A DNA stretch of 64,000 bases from JBEIFW01 sp046081125 (GCA_046081125.1 JBJTVH010000032.1:1-64000); one strand, 5' to 3'. Positions 7,729 through 15,950 are shown, counted from the stretch's first letter. Made by a program: numbers and translations. The notes: generated by a model from the sequence alone, not told the origin.

Positions 7729-8913
7729 GCGCACCTGCAGCCGACCGTCGCGCACCGTGCCGCCGAGCACCGGGCGCCCGGCCAGCTGATCGGGGAGCAC
7801 GACCGCCCGCCGGTACGGGCCGACCGTGATCACCAGTTCGTCACCCCTGCGGGCGAGCTCGACGGCACCTCGCTCGGCGAAGCCGAGATCGACGTCGAGC
7901 ACCGTTGCGCCGTCCTCGACCGAGAGGCGCAGGCGGTCCGCGGCATGGAGCCGCTCAGCGGGCCGCCGCCGGCCGTAGACCTCGCGGGCGAATCGCCGCA
8001 ACGCCGGGACCCCCACCGGCTCGTCGTCGCCGAGCGCCGCTCGCAGCACCGGCACCGGGGCGAACCCCTCCGCGAGCACGGTCAGCTGCTCGGCTTCACG
8101 TCGCCGCCAGCGGTCGAAGAACGGATCGACCACCCGGTCCGGCAGGAGGCGGTTGGCGACGACCGCATCGACGTGGAGCCCGAACAGCGCCAGGTACGTC
8201 GCCGTGCGGCGCGTCTCGGCGACGACGACCTTCTCGGCGGTGGTGACCAGGCGCACCGAGGTGCGCTCGCCGTCGGTGAGCACGTCGCGCAAGGTCGTGA
8301 GGTCCTGCTGTAGGCGGCCCAGCGCATCCCACACCCCGGCACCGGCGACCGGCACGCCGGTGAGCGCCCGGGCAGCCGGCGCGAGGACCGCGCCGACCCG
8401 TCGGCCGACGGGCAGCACCCGGTCCATCCACCACGTCAGGACCTCCGGCAGCGACAGCAGGCGCATCGTCTCCGCCGTCGGGGCGCAGTCGACCACCACG
8501 AGGTCCCAACGCCCGGAGCCGAGCTCGTCGGCGACGCCGGTGAGGGCGAGCAGTTCCTCGGCCCCGGGCAACACCGTCAGCTCCTCGGCACCGAGCGTGG
8601 ACGCGCCCGCCCAGTGCAGCAACTCGGCCAGGTAGCCCCGCAGCACCGCCCACCGGCGCTCGAGGCGCAGCCGCGCGTCGAGCTGCTGCGCGTGCAGCAC
8701 GGATCCGATCGCGGTCGGCTCGTCGCCGATCGGACGGCCGAGCACATCGGCGAGCGAGTGCGCCGGGTCGGTCGACACCACCAGCGTCCGTCGGCCCTGC
8801 TCGGCGGCGCGCGCTGCGGTCGCAGCCGCAACCGTGGTCTTGCCCACCCCACCCTTGCCGGTCACGACGACGAGCCGTGCCGGGGAGACACCGTCCGAGC
8901 TCGCCGCGGTCAT
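7714..8913 (-). CDS. ArsA/GET3-like P-loop ATPase
   Basis: A deviant Walker A ATPase of 399 residues in one ArsA-like unit. The P-loop GKGGVGKTT is at 19-27, and STDPAHSLADVLG follows as the switch I region; VVVDCAPTAETMRLLSLPE is the switch II-type block. The C-terminal 80 residues form a small beta-rich domain like that of actinobacterial ArsA-related proteins. The cysteines that bind arsenite in true ArsA are not evident and no arsB is nearby, so arsenic transport is unlikely. Membrane-protein targeting or a partner role with the SRPBCC protein is more plausible. Its stop lies inside a 21-base tandem repeat; the upstream SRPBCC gene ends 13 bases before its start. Confidence 0.85.
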   Translation of the reverse strand: MTAASSDGVSPARLVVVTGKGGVGKTTVAAATAARAAEQGRRTLVVSTDPAHSLADVLGRPIGDEPTAIGSVLHAQQLDARLRLERRWAVLRGYLAELLHWAGASTLGAEELTVLPGAEELLALTGVADELGSGRWDLVVVDCAPTAETMRLLSLPEVLTWWMDRVLPVGRRVGAVLAPAARALTGVPVAGAGVWDALGRLQQDLTTLRDVLTDGERTSVRLVTTAEKVVVAETRRTATYLALFGLHVDAVVANRLLPDRVVDPFFDRWRRREAEQLTVLAEGFAPVPVLRAALGDDEPVGVPALRRFAREVYGRRRPAERLHAADRLRLSVEDGATVLDVDLGFAERGAVELARRGDELVITVGPYRRAVVLPDQLAGRPVLGGTVRDGRLQVRFAPA

Positions 8914-8926
8914 CGCCGTGGCCCGG

Positions 8927-9373
8927 TCAGTGCTCGACGCGAGCCTTGAGCTCCCGGAGCGTGTTCAGGATCCGCACCTCGGCCCGGCGCTTCACGAACC
9001 CGGGCAAGGGCACCACGAGCTCGATCGCAAGGTTGTACGTCACGTCGGTGGCTCCCGGCGTGGCCGAGGCGACGAAGTCGTAGCTCCCGTCGATCGCCCG
9101 CATGATGTCGCCGCGCACGAGCTTCCAGCTCAACCGTTCCGGCGCCGCCGAATAGTCGTAGTGGAGCGTGTAGTGGGTGCTGCGGCCCAGGGCGCTGGCC
9201 CGGAACTCGACCTCGACCGCTCGGCCCGCGTCGTCGCGCTGGCGCACGATCGCTTCCTTCACGTCGCTGGCCCACTCGGGGTAGCGCTCGAACTCCGTCG
9301 CCACCTCGAAACAGCGCTGCGGGGTTCCTGCGATCGTGGTGGTGTCCGTCGCCGACTCGGCCATGGGCTGCAT
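8927..9373 (-). CDS. SRPBCC-family (polyketide cyclase/COQ10-like) protein
   Basis: A START-like helix-grip protein of 148 residues; the Met at 9364 is an alternative start. The pattern TTTIAGTPQRCFEVATEFERYPEWASDVKEA, seen in pieces, is the classic beginning of the family, in which a strand is followed by two short helices around the ligand pocket, and a long C-terminal helix (RRAEVRILNTLRELKARVEH) closes it. Such proteins bind lipids or quinones. It sits directly upstream of the ArsA-like ATPase in the same run, an order that recurs in Actinobacteria, but its ligand is unknown. Confidence 0.85.
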   Translation of the reverse strand: MQPMAESATDTTTIAGTPQRCFEVATEFERYPEWASDVKEAIVRQRDDAGRAVEVEFRASALGRSTHYTLHYDYSAAPERLSWKLVRGDIMRAIDGSYDFVASATPGATDVTYNLAIELVVPLPGFVKRRAEVRILNTLRELKARVEH

Positions 9374-9404
9374 TCTGACCCATCGGCACCGTCAGCGGCG
9401 GTCT

Positions 9405-9938
9405 TCACGACGACCGAGGTCGGCCGGAGGCTGGCCGGGCGCCCCGCACGACCCTCGGCGGGAACCGTCCGTGGCGCGCCGCCCACAGGCCGTTGATGCC
9501 GATCCCGACCATCGGGGCGAGCGTCCCGAAGGCCAAGGTGGTGAACGGCCGGACCGACGCACCGGCGACCGACACGGCCACCTGCACGGCCAAAGCCCCG
9601 TTGCAGAGCGCCTTCACCCGCTTCGGGGCGACCGGGCCCGCCAGGAAGTACAGCCCGCCGATCCCGATCGCGTCGGTGCGGGACCGCTGAACGGCGATCG
9701 CGTACGCCCACAGGAACGCGACGCAGCCTGCGGCGAACAGCACGAGGGCGACACCGACCCCCACGTAGCGCACGTCGCCCAGAAGCGCAGCGGACACGGC
9801 GGTCGACGCCGCCAGCACGGCCGTCGCCGCCCAGTCGAGGCGAACCAGGCCCGCCCCGGCGCCATCCCAGACCGCGGTCGGCGCGGGGGCCGAGGGGTTC
9901 GCATCGGGGTCCTGCGGGGTTTCGGGGGTGTCGGTCAT
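9405..9938 (-). CDS. Four-helix membrane protein of unknown function
   Basis: A 177-residue protein with a Pro/Asp-rich N-terminus of about 30 residues, then four hydrophobic segments at about 36-53, 58-82, 107-128 and 132-150, and a basic Arg/Pro-rich tail. No transporter or enzyme motif is visible. Its ATG overlaps the stop of the upstream mannosyltransferase gene (ATGA), so it is translationally coupled to it and may support glycolipid assembly at the membrane. That role is inference from position only. Confidence 0.7.
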   Translation of the reverse strand: MTDTPETPQDPDANPSAPAPTAVWDGAGAGLVRLDWAATAVLAASTAVSAALLGDVRYVGVGVALVLFAAGCVAFLWAYAIAVQRSRTDAIGIGGLYFLAGPVAPKRVKALCNGALAVQVAVSVAGASVRPFTTLAFGTLAPMVGIGINGLWAARHGRFPPRVVRGARPASGRPRSS

Positions 9939-11065
9939 CGACCCTCCTCGGTGCGAGCGATGGCAGCGGCGAGCCGGTCCACGAGCACGCCGTAGCCGAA
10001 CTGCGCCTCGGCCCGGGCGCGCGAGGCCTCGCCCATGCGCCGGCGCAGCGCCGGGTCGTCGACCAGCCGGGCGAGGGCCGCCGTGACGGCCTCGACGTCG
10101 TCGGGCGCGTCGACGACGAGACCCGTCTCACCGTGAGCGACCGCCTCGGCCGCCCCGCCGGACGCCCCGGCGACCTGCGGGGTGCCTGCGGCGGCGGCTT
10201 CGACGAACACGATGCCGAAGCCCTCCTGCTCGAGGCCGCCCCAGCGGGTCCGGCAGAGCATCGCGAACACGTCGGCCGACGCGTACAGGTCGGCGAGGTC
10301 GGCGACGGGGATGCGCCCGAGGAACCGGACCGGCGCCCCGGTGGCGCGCGCCAGGCGTTCGAGGCGCGGGCGGTCGCGCCCGTCGCCCGAGATCACCCCG
10401 ATCAGGCCGGGTCGGCTCGGGGCGAGCCGGGCGAGCGCCTCGATCACGACGTCGAACCCCTTGCGGGGCACGAGCCGGCTGGCGCCGTGCACGATGACGG
10501 CGTCCTCGGGCAGGCCGAGCCGGCGGCGCACCGCCCGGCGGTCGTCGTCGCCGAGCGGGCGGAACCGGTCGGTGTCGACGCCCGGTGGGACGATCACGGT
10601 GGGCAGGGTCCGCCCGGCAGCGTGCTCGGCCTCGGCGGCCGGGTAGCCCCCTGCCGCGACGACCAGGCGGGCGCCGCGCAGCACCCGGCCGAGCACCTGC
10701 CGGCTCACCGGGAGCCGGCCGGGGACGGTCACCTCGGCGCCGTGCAGCACGACCCCGTAAGGGATCCGCAACCACGGTCCGATCGCGCCGAGCGGCACGG
10801 CCGGGTCGAGCAGCACGAGGCGGGCGCCGTAGGTGGCAGCTACCCGCTCGACCCGCCGGGCCAGCCACGGGTACGGCAGCAGCACCGGCTCGGGCGACCG
10901 CTGCACCGGGAACGGCTGTGCCGCGTCCCAGGCCCGATCCCCCTTGTACGGGGTGGTGTAGACGGCGAAGGAGTCTGCCGGCAAGCGCCGCCAGAGCTCC
11001 CAGAGCATGTGCTGGATGCCGCCGATCTTGGGCGGGAAGTCGTTCGTGACGAGCAGGTGGGTCAC
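9935..11065 (-). CDS. GT4 glycosyltransferase, PimB-like mannosyltransferase
   Basis: A 376-residue GT-B enzyme. The N-terminus LLVTNDFPPKIGGIQHMLWEL is that of PimB-type enzymes, which transfer mannose from GDP-mannose to phosphatidylinositol mannoside on the inner leaflet. The C-terminal domain has VHGASRLVPRKGFDVVIEAL, the nucleotide-sugar site EGFGIVFVEAAAAGTP (the EX7E-like motif) and HGETGLVV. I place the start at GTG 11065, whose first bases overlap the QueG stop (GTGA); an upstream extension would run through QueG coding sequence. Membership of the run with membrane and SRPBCC proteins fits glycolipid synthesis. The exact acceptor is inferred. Confidence 0.85.
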   Translation of the reverse strand: MTHLLVTNDFPPKIGGIQHMLWELWRRLPADSFAVYTTPYKGDRAWDAAQPFPVQRSPEPVLLPYPWLARRVERVAATYGARLVLLDPAVPLGAIGPWLRIPYGVVLHGAEVTVPGRLPVSRQVLGRVLRGARLVVAAGGYPAAEAEHAAGRTLPTVIVPPGVDTDRFRPLGDDDRRAVRRRLGLPEDAVIVHGASRLVPRKGFDVVIEALARLAPSRPGLIGVISGDGRDRPRLERLARATGAPVRFLGRIPVADLADLYASADVFAMLCRTRWGGLEQEGFGIVFVEAAAAGTPQVAGASGGAAEAVAHGETGLVVDAPDDVEAVTAALARLVDDPALRRRMGEASRARAEAQFGYGVLVDRLAAAIARTEEGR

Positions 11066-12141
11066 CTGGCGACCGCCAGGCCGAGCCGGTCCGCAGTCCA
11101 GGCCGCCTGCTCGCGCAGCACCGGGTGGTCGTGGTCGGCGTATCGGCGCACCACGGCGGCGACGGCCGGATCCTGACCGTCGCCGGTGTTGCCCAGGATG
11201 ATCAAGGCGTTGCGGCGCAACCACGTCGGGTCGCGCTCGGCGAGGTACCAGCGGCCGTGGCGCTCGAGCAGTTCGTCATCGGTTGCGTCGAGCAGTTCGA
11301 CGAGCGGCACCCAGGCCCGAGCGCCGGGCACAGGGCGCCGCTCGGCCAAGCGCAGGTTCGGCGGGCACACCTCCTGGCAGTCGTCGCAGCCGTAGAGTCG
11401 GTCGCCGAGCGCGACGCGGTGCTCGAGCGGGAACGGGCCGGGCTTTTGCAGCAACCACGACAGGCACCGGCGAGCGTCGACGACGCCGGGGGCGACGATC
11501 GCGGCGGTCGGGCAGGCCTCGGCGCACCGCCGGCACGGTCCGCACCCGTCGGGCACCGGCGCCCGGGCGACCGGCAGCGCCGCGGTGGTGACCACGGCGC
11601 CCAGCACGAACCACGACCCGGCTCCGGGCACGAGGAGGTTGGCGTTCTTGCCGAACCAGCCGATGCCTGCGCGATGGGCGATCTCGCGGTCGACGATCGA
11701 GTTGTCGTCGGCGAAGGCGACCGCCTTGTGGCCGGCGGCCCGCAGGTGACGCGCCATCGCCCACAGCGCCTCGCGCAGCGGGGCGTAGTGCTCCACCCAG
11801 GCGTAGCGGGCGACCCGCCCCGAAGGGCCCACCGGACGGGGTGGTTCGTCGCCGAGGTACCGGCGGGCCCCGACGACCACCGAGCGGGCGCCGGCCACGG
11901 CCTGACCGGGGTCGGTCGAGCGTTCGGGGTTCTTGTAGGTGAACGCCATGGTGTCGGCCAGGCCGGCCGCGGCCCGATCGTGCAGCGCAGCCCGCGCCCG
12001 CAGCAGCGGATCGGCCGGGGCCACGCCCACGACGTCGAGCCCGGCGGCGAGGCCGACGACCCGAACCGCCTCCCCCAGCGCCGTGTCCCCTGGCGCAGCG
12101 TCGGTTGCCCGTTCGGTGGCAGCGTCCGGCACACCCGGCAC
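11062..12141 (-). CDS. queG: Epoxyqueuosine reductase
   Basis: Catalyses the last step of queuosine biosynthesis, reducing epoxyqueuosine in tRNA anticodons with cobalamin and two 4Fe-4S clusters. The 359 residues contain the QueG core block FADDNSIVDREIAHRAGIGW with FGKN next to it, and two ferredoxin-like cysteine clusters, CGPCRRCAEACPT and CDDCQEVCPPN. The C-terminal 60 residues contain a short HEAT-like repeat as usual. It is the first gene of the seven-gene minus-strand run and overlaps the mannosyltransferase by four bases. QueF lies about 5 kb away on the plus strand; no other que genes are in the window. Confidence 0.95.
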   Translation of the reverse strand: MPGVPDAATERATDAAPGDTALGEAVRVVGLAAGLDVVGVAPADPLLRARAALHDRAAAGLADTMAFTYKNPERSTDPGQAVAGARSVVVGARRYLGDEPPRPVGPSGRVARYAWVEHYAPLREALWAMARHLRAAGHKAVAFADDNSIVDREIAHRAGIGWFGKNANLLVPGAGSWFVLGAVVTTAALPVARAPVPDGCGPCRRCAEACPTAAIVAPGVVDARRCLSWLLQKPGPFPLEHRVALGDRLYGCDDCQEVCPPNLRLAERRPVPGARAWVPLVELLDATDDELLERHGRWYLAERDPTWLRRNALIILGNTGDGQDPAVAAVVRRYADHDHPVLREQAAWTADRLGLAVAR

Positions 12142-12171
12142 GGTAGCGGTGCACCCTCCGGTGCGCCGCGG

Positions 12172-12387
12172 TCAACGTGCGGTGGCGCGGCGGTGGCGCA
12201 GGGCCGGCACCAGGCCGGCCTCGGCGAACAGCCGCACCGCCCGGGCCTCGGCCAGATCCAGCACGGCGCCGTCGATCGAGCGCTCGGAGCGATCGCACAG
12301 GAACGTGACGAGGCAGTCGTCGCAGGCGGACGTACGCCGCATCACGCAGGTGCCGCAATCGATCGTAAAGCTGGTGGAGGTGCTCAT
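12172..12387 (-). CDS. Cys-rich 71-residue protein
   Basis: A small protein with five cysteines near the N-terminus at residues 11, 14, 22, 25 and 31 (CGTC, CDDC and a final C), a spacing that suggests a bound zinc ion or iron-sulfur cluster. The rest is helical and Arg-rich. The start is chosen at ATG 12387, preceded by GAAAGGG seven bases upstream; a longer frame reaching 12582 would run through the CoA-transferase gene. It is divergent from that gene, and a perfect 11-base inverted repeat lies in the shared upstream region. Similar short CxxC/CxxC proteins occur in Actinobacteria, but no function is known to me. Confidence 0.7.
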   Translation of the reverse strand: MSTSTSFTIDCGTCVMRRTSACDDCLVTFLCDRSERSIDGAVLDLAEARAVRLFAEAGLVPALRHRRATAR

Positions 12388-12394
12388 GAGGATG

Positions 12395-12450
12395 CCCTTT
12401 CGGCAACGACTGGGGGTTCCGCCCGCCCGTCCACCAGCCTGCCGAAAGGG
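12395..12450. promoter_or_regulatory. Inverted repeat in divergent promoter region
   Basis: CCCTTTCGGCA at 12395-12405 and TGCCGAAAGGG at 12440-12450 are perfect inverted copies, 34 bases apart. Each arm also carries the GAAAGGG ribosome-binding sequence of the gene it faces. It may be a repressor site, a stem, or simply two mirrored leaders. Confidence 0.55.
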
Positions 12451-12466
12451 TGCTACGAAGTTCTCC

Positions 12467-13687
12467 ATGACCACCGCGTCGGCACCGATCCTCGACGGCA
12501 TCCGTGTCGTCGACCTCACGCAGTACCTCGCCGGTCCGACCGTGACCCGGCTCCTCGCCGAGCAAGGCGCCGACGTGATCAAGGTGGAGCAGGCCCCCTA
12601 CGGCGACCCCACCCGCACCATCGCCGTCCTGCGCGAGGGCCGCTCCGGCTACTTCGTCCAGCAGAACCGGGGCAAACGGTCGCTGTGCATCGACTTCGAC
12701 GATCCCGAGGGCCGGCGAATCCTCGACGCGCTGATCGCGACCGCCGACATCGTGGTCGAGAACTACGGGCCGGGGGTGCTCGAACGCCGGGGGCTCGACC
12801 ACGCGAGCCTCCGGGCGCGTCATCCCCGCCTGATCGTGGCCAGCATCTCGGGGTTCGGCCGGGCACCGGGACCGTTGTCGCACAAGACCTCGTTCGACCT
12901 CATCGCCCAGGCCTACTCGGGGCTGCTCATCCAGACCGGCCCCGCCGACGGCCCACCGATGCCGGTCGGGGTGTCGTTCGCGGACGTGATGTCGGGCGTG
13001 CACGCGGTCGCCGGCATCGGGCTCGCGCTGTTCCATCGGGAGCGCACCGGCCGCGGCCAGCACATCGACATCGCGATGGTCGACGCGCTGTTCCACGCCC
13101 ACGAACTCACCGTGCAGGGGGCCCACCTCACCGGGGGCAAGTGGCGGCCCCGACGCAGCGGTGCGAAATCGGCGCTCAACTCCCCGACCGGAGTGTTCAA
13201 GGGGCCCGAGGGGTGGATCGTGCTGCAGGTGATGGCCAACCAATGGCCCGGGTTCTGCCGGGCGATGGGCCGGCCCGAACTCGAACACGACGAACGCTTC
13301 AGCGGCCTACGTGAACGGGCCAAGCACCGCGACGAGCTGAACGGCCTGATCGAAGACTGGATGGCCGGCTACGCGACCGATGCCGAGCTGCTCGCCGTGC
13401 TCGAGCACGAGCGCATCCCGTGCGCGCCGGTGATCGACGCCGCCGACGCCCACGAGTACCCGTACTTCGTCGAGCGCCGCATGGTGCGCACGGTGCCCGA
13501 CCCGATCCTGGGCGAGGTGCGCATCCCGGGGAACCCGTTACGGTTGTCCGAGCAGGCCGACGACCTCCCGCTCGTCGCGCCGTTGCTCGGGGAGCACAAC
13601 GCCGAGGTGCTCACCGAGCTGGGGTGGACCGCCGAGGACGCCACCCGACTCGAAGCCGCCGGCGTGTTGCGCCGCCGCCCGCGCTGA
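12467..13687 (+). CDS. CaiB/BaiF-type class III CoA-transferase
   Basis: Transfers CoA between carboxylic acids. The 406 residues begin ILDGIRVVDLTQYLAGPTVTRLLAE, and continue with GADVIKVE and VVENYGPGVLERRGL, all family blocks. The catalytic aspartate is Asp173 in GVSFADVMSGVHA, the position that carries the acyl-anhydride in formyl-CoA transferase. GRGQHIDIAMVDAL follows. I start at ATG 12467, which has GAAAGGG 17 bases upstream; the frame is open further upstream but overlaps the divergent Cys-rich gene. The donor and acceptor acids are unknown. No decarboxylase or racemase is adjacent. Confidence 0.9.
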   Translation: MTTASAPILDGIRVVDLTQYLAGPTVTRLLAEQGADVIKVEQAPYGDPTRTIAVLREGRSGYFVQQNRGKRSLCIDFDDPEGRRILDALIATADIVVENYGPGVLERRGLDHASLRARHPRLIVASISGFGRAPGPLSHKTSFDLIAQAYSGLLIQTGPADGPPMPVGVSFADVMSGVHAVAGIGLALFHRERTGRGQHIDIAMVDALFHAHELTVQGAHLTGGKWRPRRSGAKSALNSPTGVFKGPEGWIVLQVMANQWPGFCRAMGRPELEHDERFSGLRERAKHRDELNGLIEDWMAGYATDAELLAVLEHERIPCAPVIDAADAHEYPYFVERRMVRTVPDPILGEVRIPGNPLRLSEQADDLPLVAPLLGEHNAEVLTELGWTAEDATRLEAAGVLRRRPR

Positions 13688-13695
13688 GCCGCTGC

Positions 13696-13735
13696 TCAGG
13701 CGGGCGGGCGGGTGTTCAGGCGGGCGGGCGCCAGG
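13696..13735. repeat. 20-bp duplication at the 3' end of the DinB-like gene
   Basis: TCAGGCGGGCGGGCG occurs at 13696-13710 and again at 13716-13730, a period of 20. On the minus strand it is the last four codons plus the TGA stop of the DinB-like gene, copied once downstream of the real stop. Confidence 0.85.
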
Positions 13736-14309
13736 CCGGGTTGCGACCGGTCGCTGCGATCACCTGCTCGACCAGCGGTGCGGTCGACCCGAGGTCGCCA
13801 GGCTCCTTGTACCGCTCGGGGCTCACCGAGCGGACGTTGGGTACCAACGCCCGGGCCACCCGCAGCACGTAGGCCGCCTGCTCGTCGTCGATGCCGTGGG
13901 CGACACCGCACGCCGTCGCGACGTCCCAGGTGAGGATGGTCGTGTCGAAGATCCGGGCGTTGAGCACCGCTTTGGCCGGGAACTCCCCCACCGTCGACGG
14001 GGCGTTCCCGTCGAGCGCGCCTGCCGCCCGCCAGACCGAACGGCAGTCGGCCGCCGCGGCCAGGTAGGAGCCGAGTTCGTCGTCGCCGAGCAACTCGACC
14101 GGGTGGATCAGATCCAGGCCCGGATGCGGCTCGCGACGGCCGAAGGCGCTGAACACGATCGTCGAGGCCGTCATCTTGTTGACGATGTCGCGCACGGACC
14201 ACTCGTCGCACGGCGTGGGACGCGCCCAGTCCTCGGGGCCGAGCGCAGCGATGACCGCCGCCGCCCGGGTCTGGGCCAGGTCGAGGATGCGGAGCGGATC
14301 GGCGACCAT
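13716..14309 (-). CDS. DinB/MDMPI-fold protein (TIGR03086-type)
   Basis: A 197-residue four-helix protein of the mycothiol-dependent maleylpyruvate isomerase superfamily. The block TPCDEWSVRDIVNKM at residues about 32-46 aligns with the usual CxxWxVRDLVNH motif, but the zinc-ligand histidine is replaced by lysine, so the canonical metal site may be altered. The start is the ATG at 14309, which shares its A with the TGA of the upstream thiol reductase gene (TGATG), so the pair is tightly coupled. A role in mycothiol chemistry is inferred from family and partner. Confidence 0.8.
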   Translation of the reverse strand: MVADPLRILDLAQTRAAAVIAALGPEDWARPTPCDEWSVRDIVNKMTASTIVFSAFGRREPHPGLDLIHPVELLGDDELGSYLAAAADCRSVWRAAGALDGNAPSTVGEFPAKAVLNARIFDTTILTWDVATACGVAHGIDDEQAAYVLRVARALVPNVRSVSPERYKEPGDLGSTAPLVEQVIAATGRNPAWRPPA

Positions 14310-14971
14310 CAGCGCTGCCACTTCGCGAGGAACGTGCGCCAGTACGGCAGGTCCGGCTGGTGGGCGCGCTCGCCCCGCTTGAGCTCGTTGAACTGCTCGT
14401 TGCGCATCAGCCAGGCGACGTGCGTCCACAACTCGACGGCGTCGGCCGGGTCGTCGGGCGGGTTGGAGATCACCGGGCCGAAGATCGACGGTCCGGCGCC
14501 GTCGTCGAGGCGCAGGAAGGGGACGCCGAAGGCCTTCGTGGCCGCCACGACCTCGTCGTGCTCGGCGAGCACGGTCTCCAGCGTGGCCGGGTCCGACACG
14601 GCCCGCTCGAGCCACGCCGGGTCTAGCCCGGCATCGGACAGCGCCCCGGTGAGCACCGCCGAGTCGCTGAGCTCCTGCTCCCGCTGGAAGTACCGCTCGC
14701 CGATCGCTTCGTAGAACGCCCCACAGGCCGCCTGCCCGGCCCCGTCTCGCAGCGCGACGGCCACCCGCAGGGCCGGGAAGGCCCGGGCCCGGGCCGGGTC
14801 GAACGGACCCTTGTCCGCCGGGAAGTTGTTGCGCTCCAGGGAGAACACACCCCACGTGAGGCGCACGGCCCCGGCCTGTTCGAGGGTCAGCGCCCACCGT
14901 GAGGTCTGGTAGCACCACGGACACAGCGGGTCGAAGTGGAAGCGGACGGTGTCGACGGTTCGCTCGGTCAC
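14309..14971 (-). CDS. DsbA-fold oxidoreductase, Rv2466c-like (mycothiol-linked)
   Basis: A 220-residue thioredoxin-fold protein without signal peptide, so cytoplasmic. FHFDPLCPWCYQTSRW at residues 11-26 carries the active-site cysteines 17 and 20, and the C-terminal block IFGPVISNPPDD followed by NELKRGER is close to what I recall of Rv2466c, a mycothiol-dependent reductase that activates nitro-drugs in Mycobacterium tuberculosis. The middle is the all-helical insertion typical of this DsbA branch. GTG 14971 is the start. It is coupled to the downstream DinB/MDMPI protein by a one-base overlap, a combination that points to a mycothiol-dependent redox or detoxification unit. Confidence 0.82.
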   Translation of the reverse strand: MTERTVDTVRFHFDPLCPWCYQTSRWALTLEQAGAVRLTWGVFSLERNNFPADKGPFDPARARAFPALRVAVALRDGAGQAACGAFYEAIGERYFQREQELSDSAVLTGALSDAGLDPAWLERAVSDPATLETVLAEHDEVVAATKAFGVPFLRLDDGAGPSIFGPVISNPPDDPADAVELWTHVAWLMRNEQFNELKRGERAHQPDLPYWRTFLAKWQR

Positions 14972-15019
14972 GAATCCTCCGGTTGCGCAGGTGGGTCCCC
15001 GGCGGCGACCGTATCGGGC

Positions 15020-15928
15020 ATGGGGGGCTTCACCGACACCGACCTGCACCTGACCGACGGCGTCACCGTCCTGACCGGATCGCTCGGCGGCAAGTACCCC
15101 TCGGGCAACACCCTGTACGTCCGCGGGAGCGAGGAATCGCTGCTGATCGACACGTCGGTCTCGGTCGTCGCCCGGGGCGGTGCGCCCGGCCCGGTGGACC
15201 GGATCCTCGTGAGCCATGCCCACGAGGACCACGTCGCCGGTCACGGCCTGTACCCGGCGGCCAAGGTGAACGCCCACCACGAGGACCTGCCCGGGGTGCA
15301 CAGCCTCGAGGGCCTGTTCGGGATCTACGTGGAGGATCCGGCCGACATCGACCCGGATCTCGCCCACACCATCGTCACCGACTTCACCTACACGGCCCGG
15401 CCCGACGCCACCGGCTTCGCCGACGGCGAGTCGTTCGCACTGGGCGGGCTGCGGGTCGAGGTGGTCCACCTCCCCGGCCACACCCGGGGGCACAGCGGGT
15501 TCCTCGTCGAACCGGCCGGGGTGTTCTTCGTCGCCGACATCGACCTGTCCTCGTTCGGGCCGTACTACGGCGACCACTGGAGCGACCTCGAGGACTTCGA
15601 GCGGGCCATGGCCCGGTGCCGAGAGATCGACGCACGCTGGTATGTGACGTTCCACCACAAGGGCGTCGTGACCGGGCGCGAGGAGTTCCTCACGCAGCTC
15701 GACGCCTTCGCCGGGGTGATCGGGCGGCGCGAGGCGCGCCTGCTCGAACTTCTGGCCGAGCCCCGCGACCTCGAAGAGCTGGTCGAGGAGGGCATCGTCT
15801 ACCGGCGCGAGACCCGGCCGAACTTCGCGATCGGGGTGGAGCGCCGCTCGATCGCCATGCACCTCGAGCGCCTCGGGCGCGACGGCGGGGTCGTCGAGGT
15901 CGAGCCCGGCCGCTGGCGCGCCGCCTGA
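15020..15928 (+). CDS. MBL-fold metallo-hydrolase
   Basis: A 302-residue beta-lactamase-fold hydrolase. The metal motif appears as SHAHEDHVAGHG at about 67-78, with HLPGHTRGHSGF and FFVADIDLS supplying the other ligands. The C-terminal 80 residues (EARLLELLAEPRDLEELVEEG, then RRSIAMHLERLGRDG) look like a winged-helix extension common in actinobacterial members. The start is ATG 15020; an upstream frame extends into the divergent thiol-reductase region and was not used. Substrate unknown; thioester or lactone hydrolysis is common in such proteins. It converges on the CoA-transferase gene with 22 bases between stops. Confidence 0.85.
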   Translation: MGGFTDTDLHLTDGVTVLTGSLGGKYPSGNTLYVRGSEESLLIDTSVSVVARGGAPGPVDRILVSHAHEDHVAGHGLYPAAKVNAHHEDLPGVHSLEGLFGIYVEDPADIDPDLAHTIVTDFTYTARPDATGFADGESFALGGLRVEVVHLPGHTRGHSGFLVEPAGVFFVADIDLSSFGPYYGDHWSDLEDFERAMARCREIDARWYVTFHHKGVVTGREEFLTQLDAFAGVIGRREARLLELLAEPRDLEELVEEGIVYRRETRPNFAIGVERRSIAMHLERLGRDGGVVEVEPGRWRAA

Positions 15929-15950
15929 GCGCCCGGCTGACCGCGCCGCC

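Noticed and set aside
7714..8913. Arsenite-exporting ArsA
   Set aside because: Only one ATPase unit, no visible metal-binding cysteine cluster and no arsB, arsD or arsR gene nearby; a general ArsA/GET3-like ATPase is the better description.
12388..12582. N-terminal extension of the Cys-rich protein to 136 residues
   Set aside because: It would overlap the start of the CoA-transferase on the other strand, and a ribosome binding sequence marks ATG 12387.
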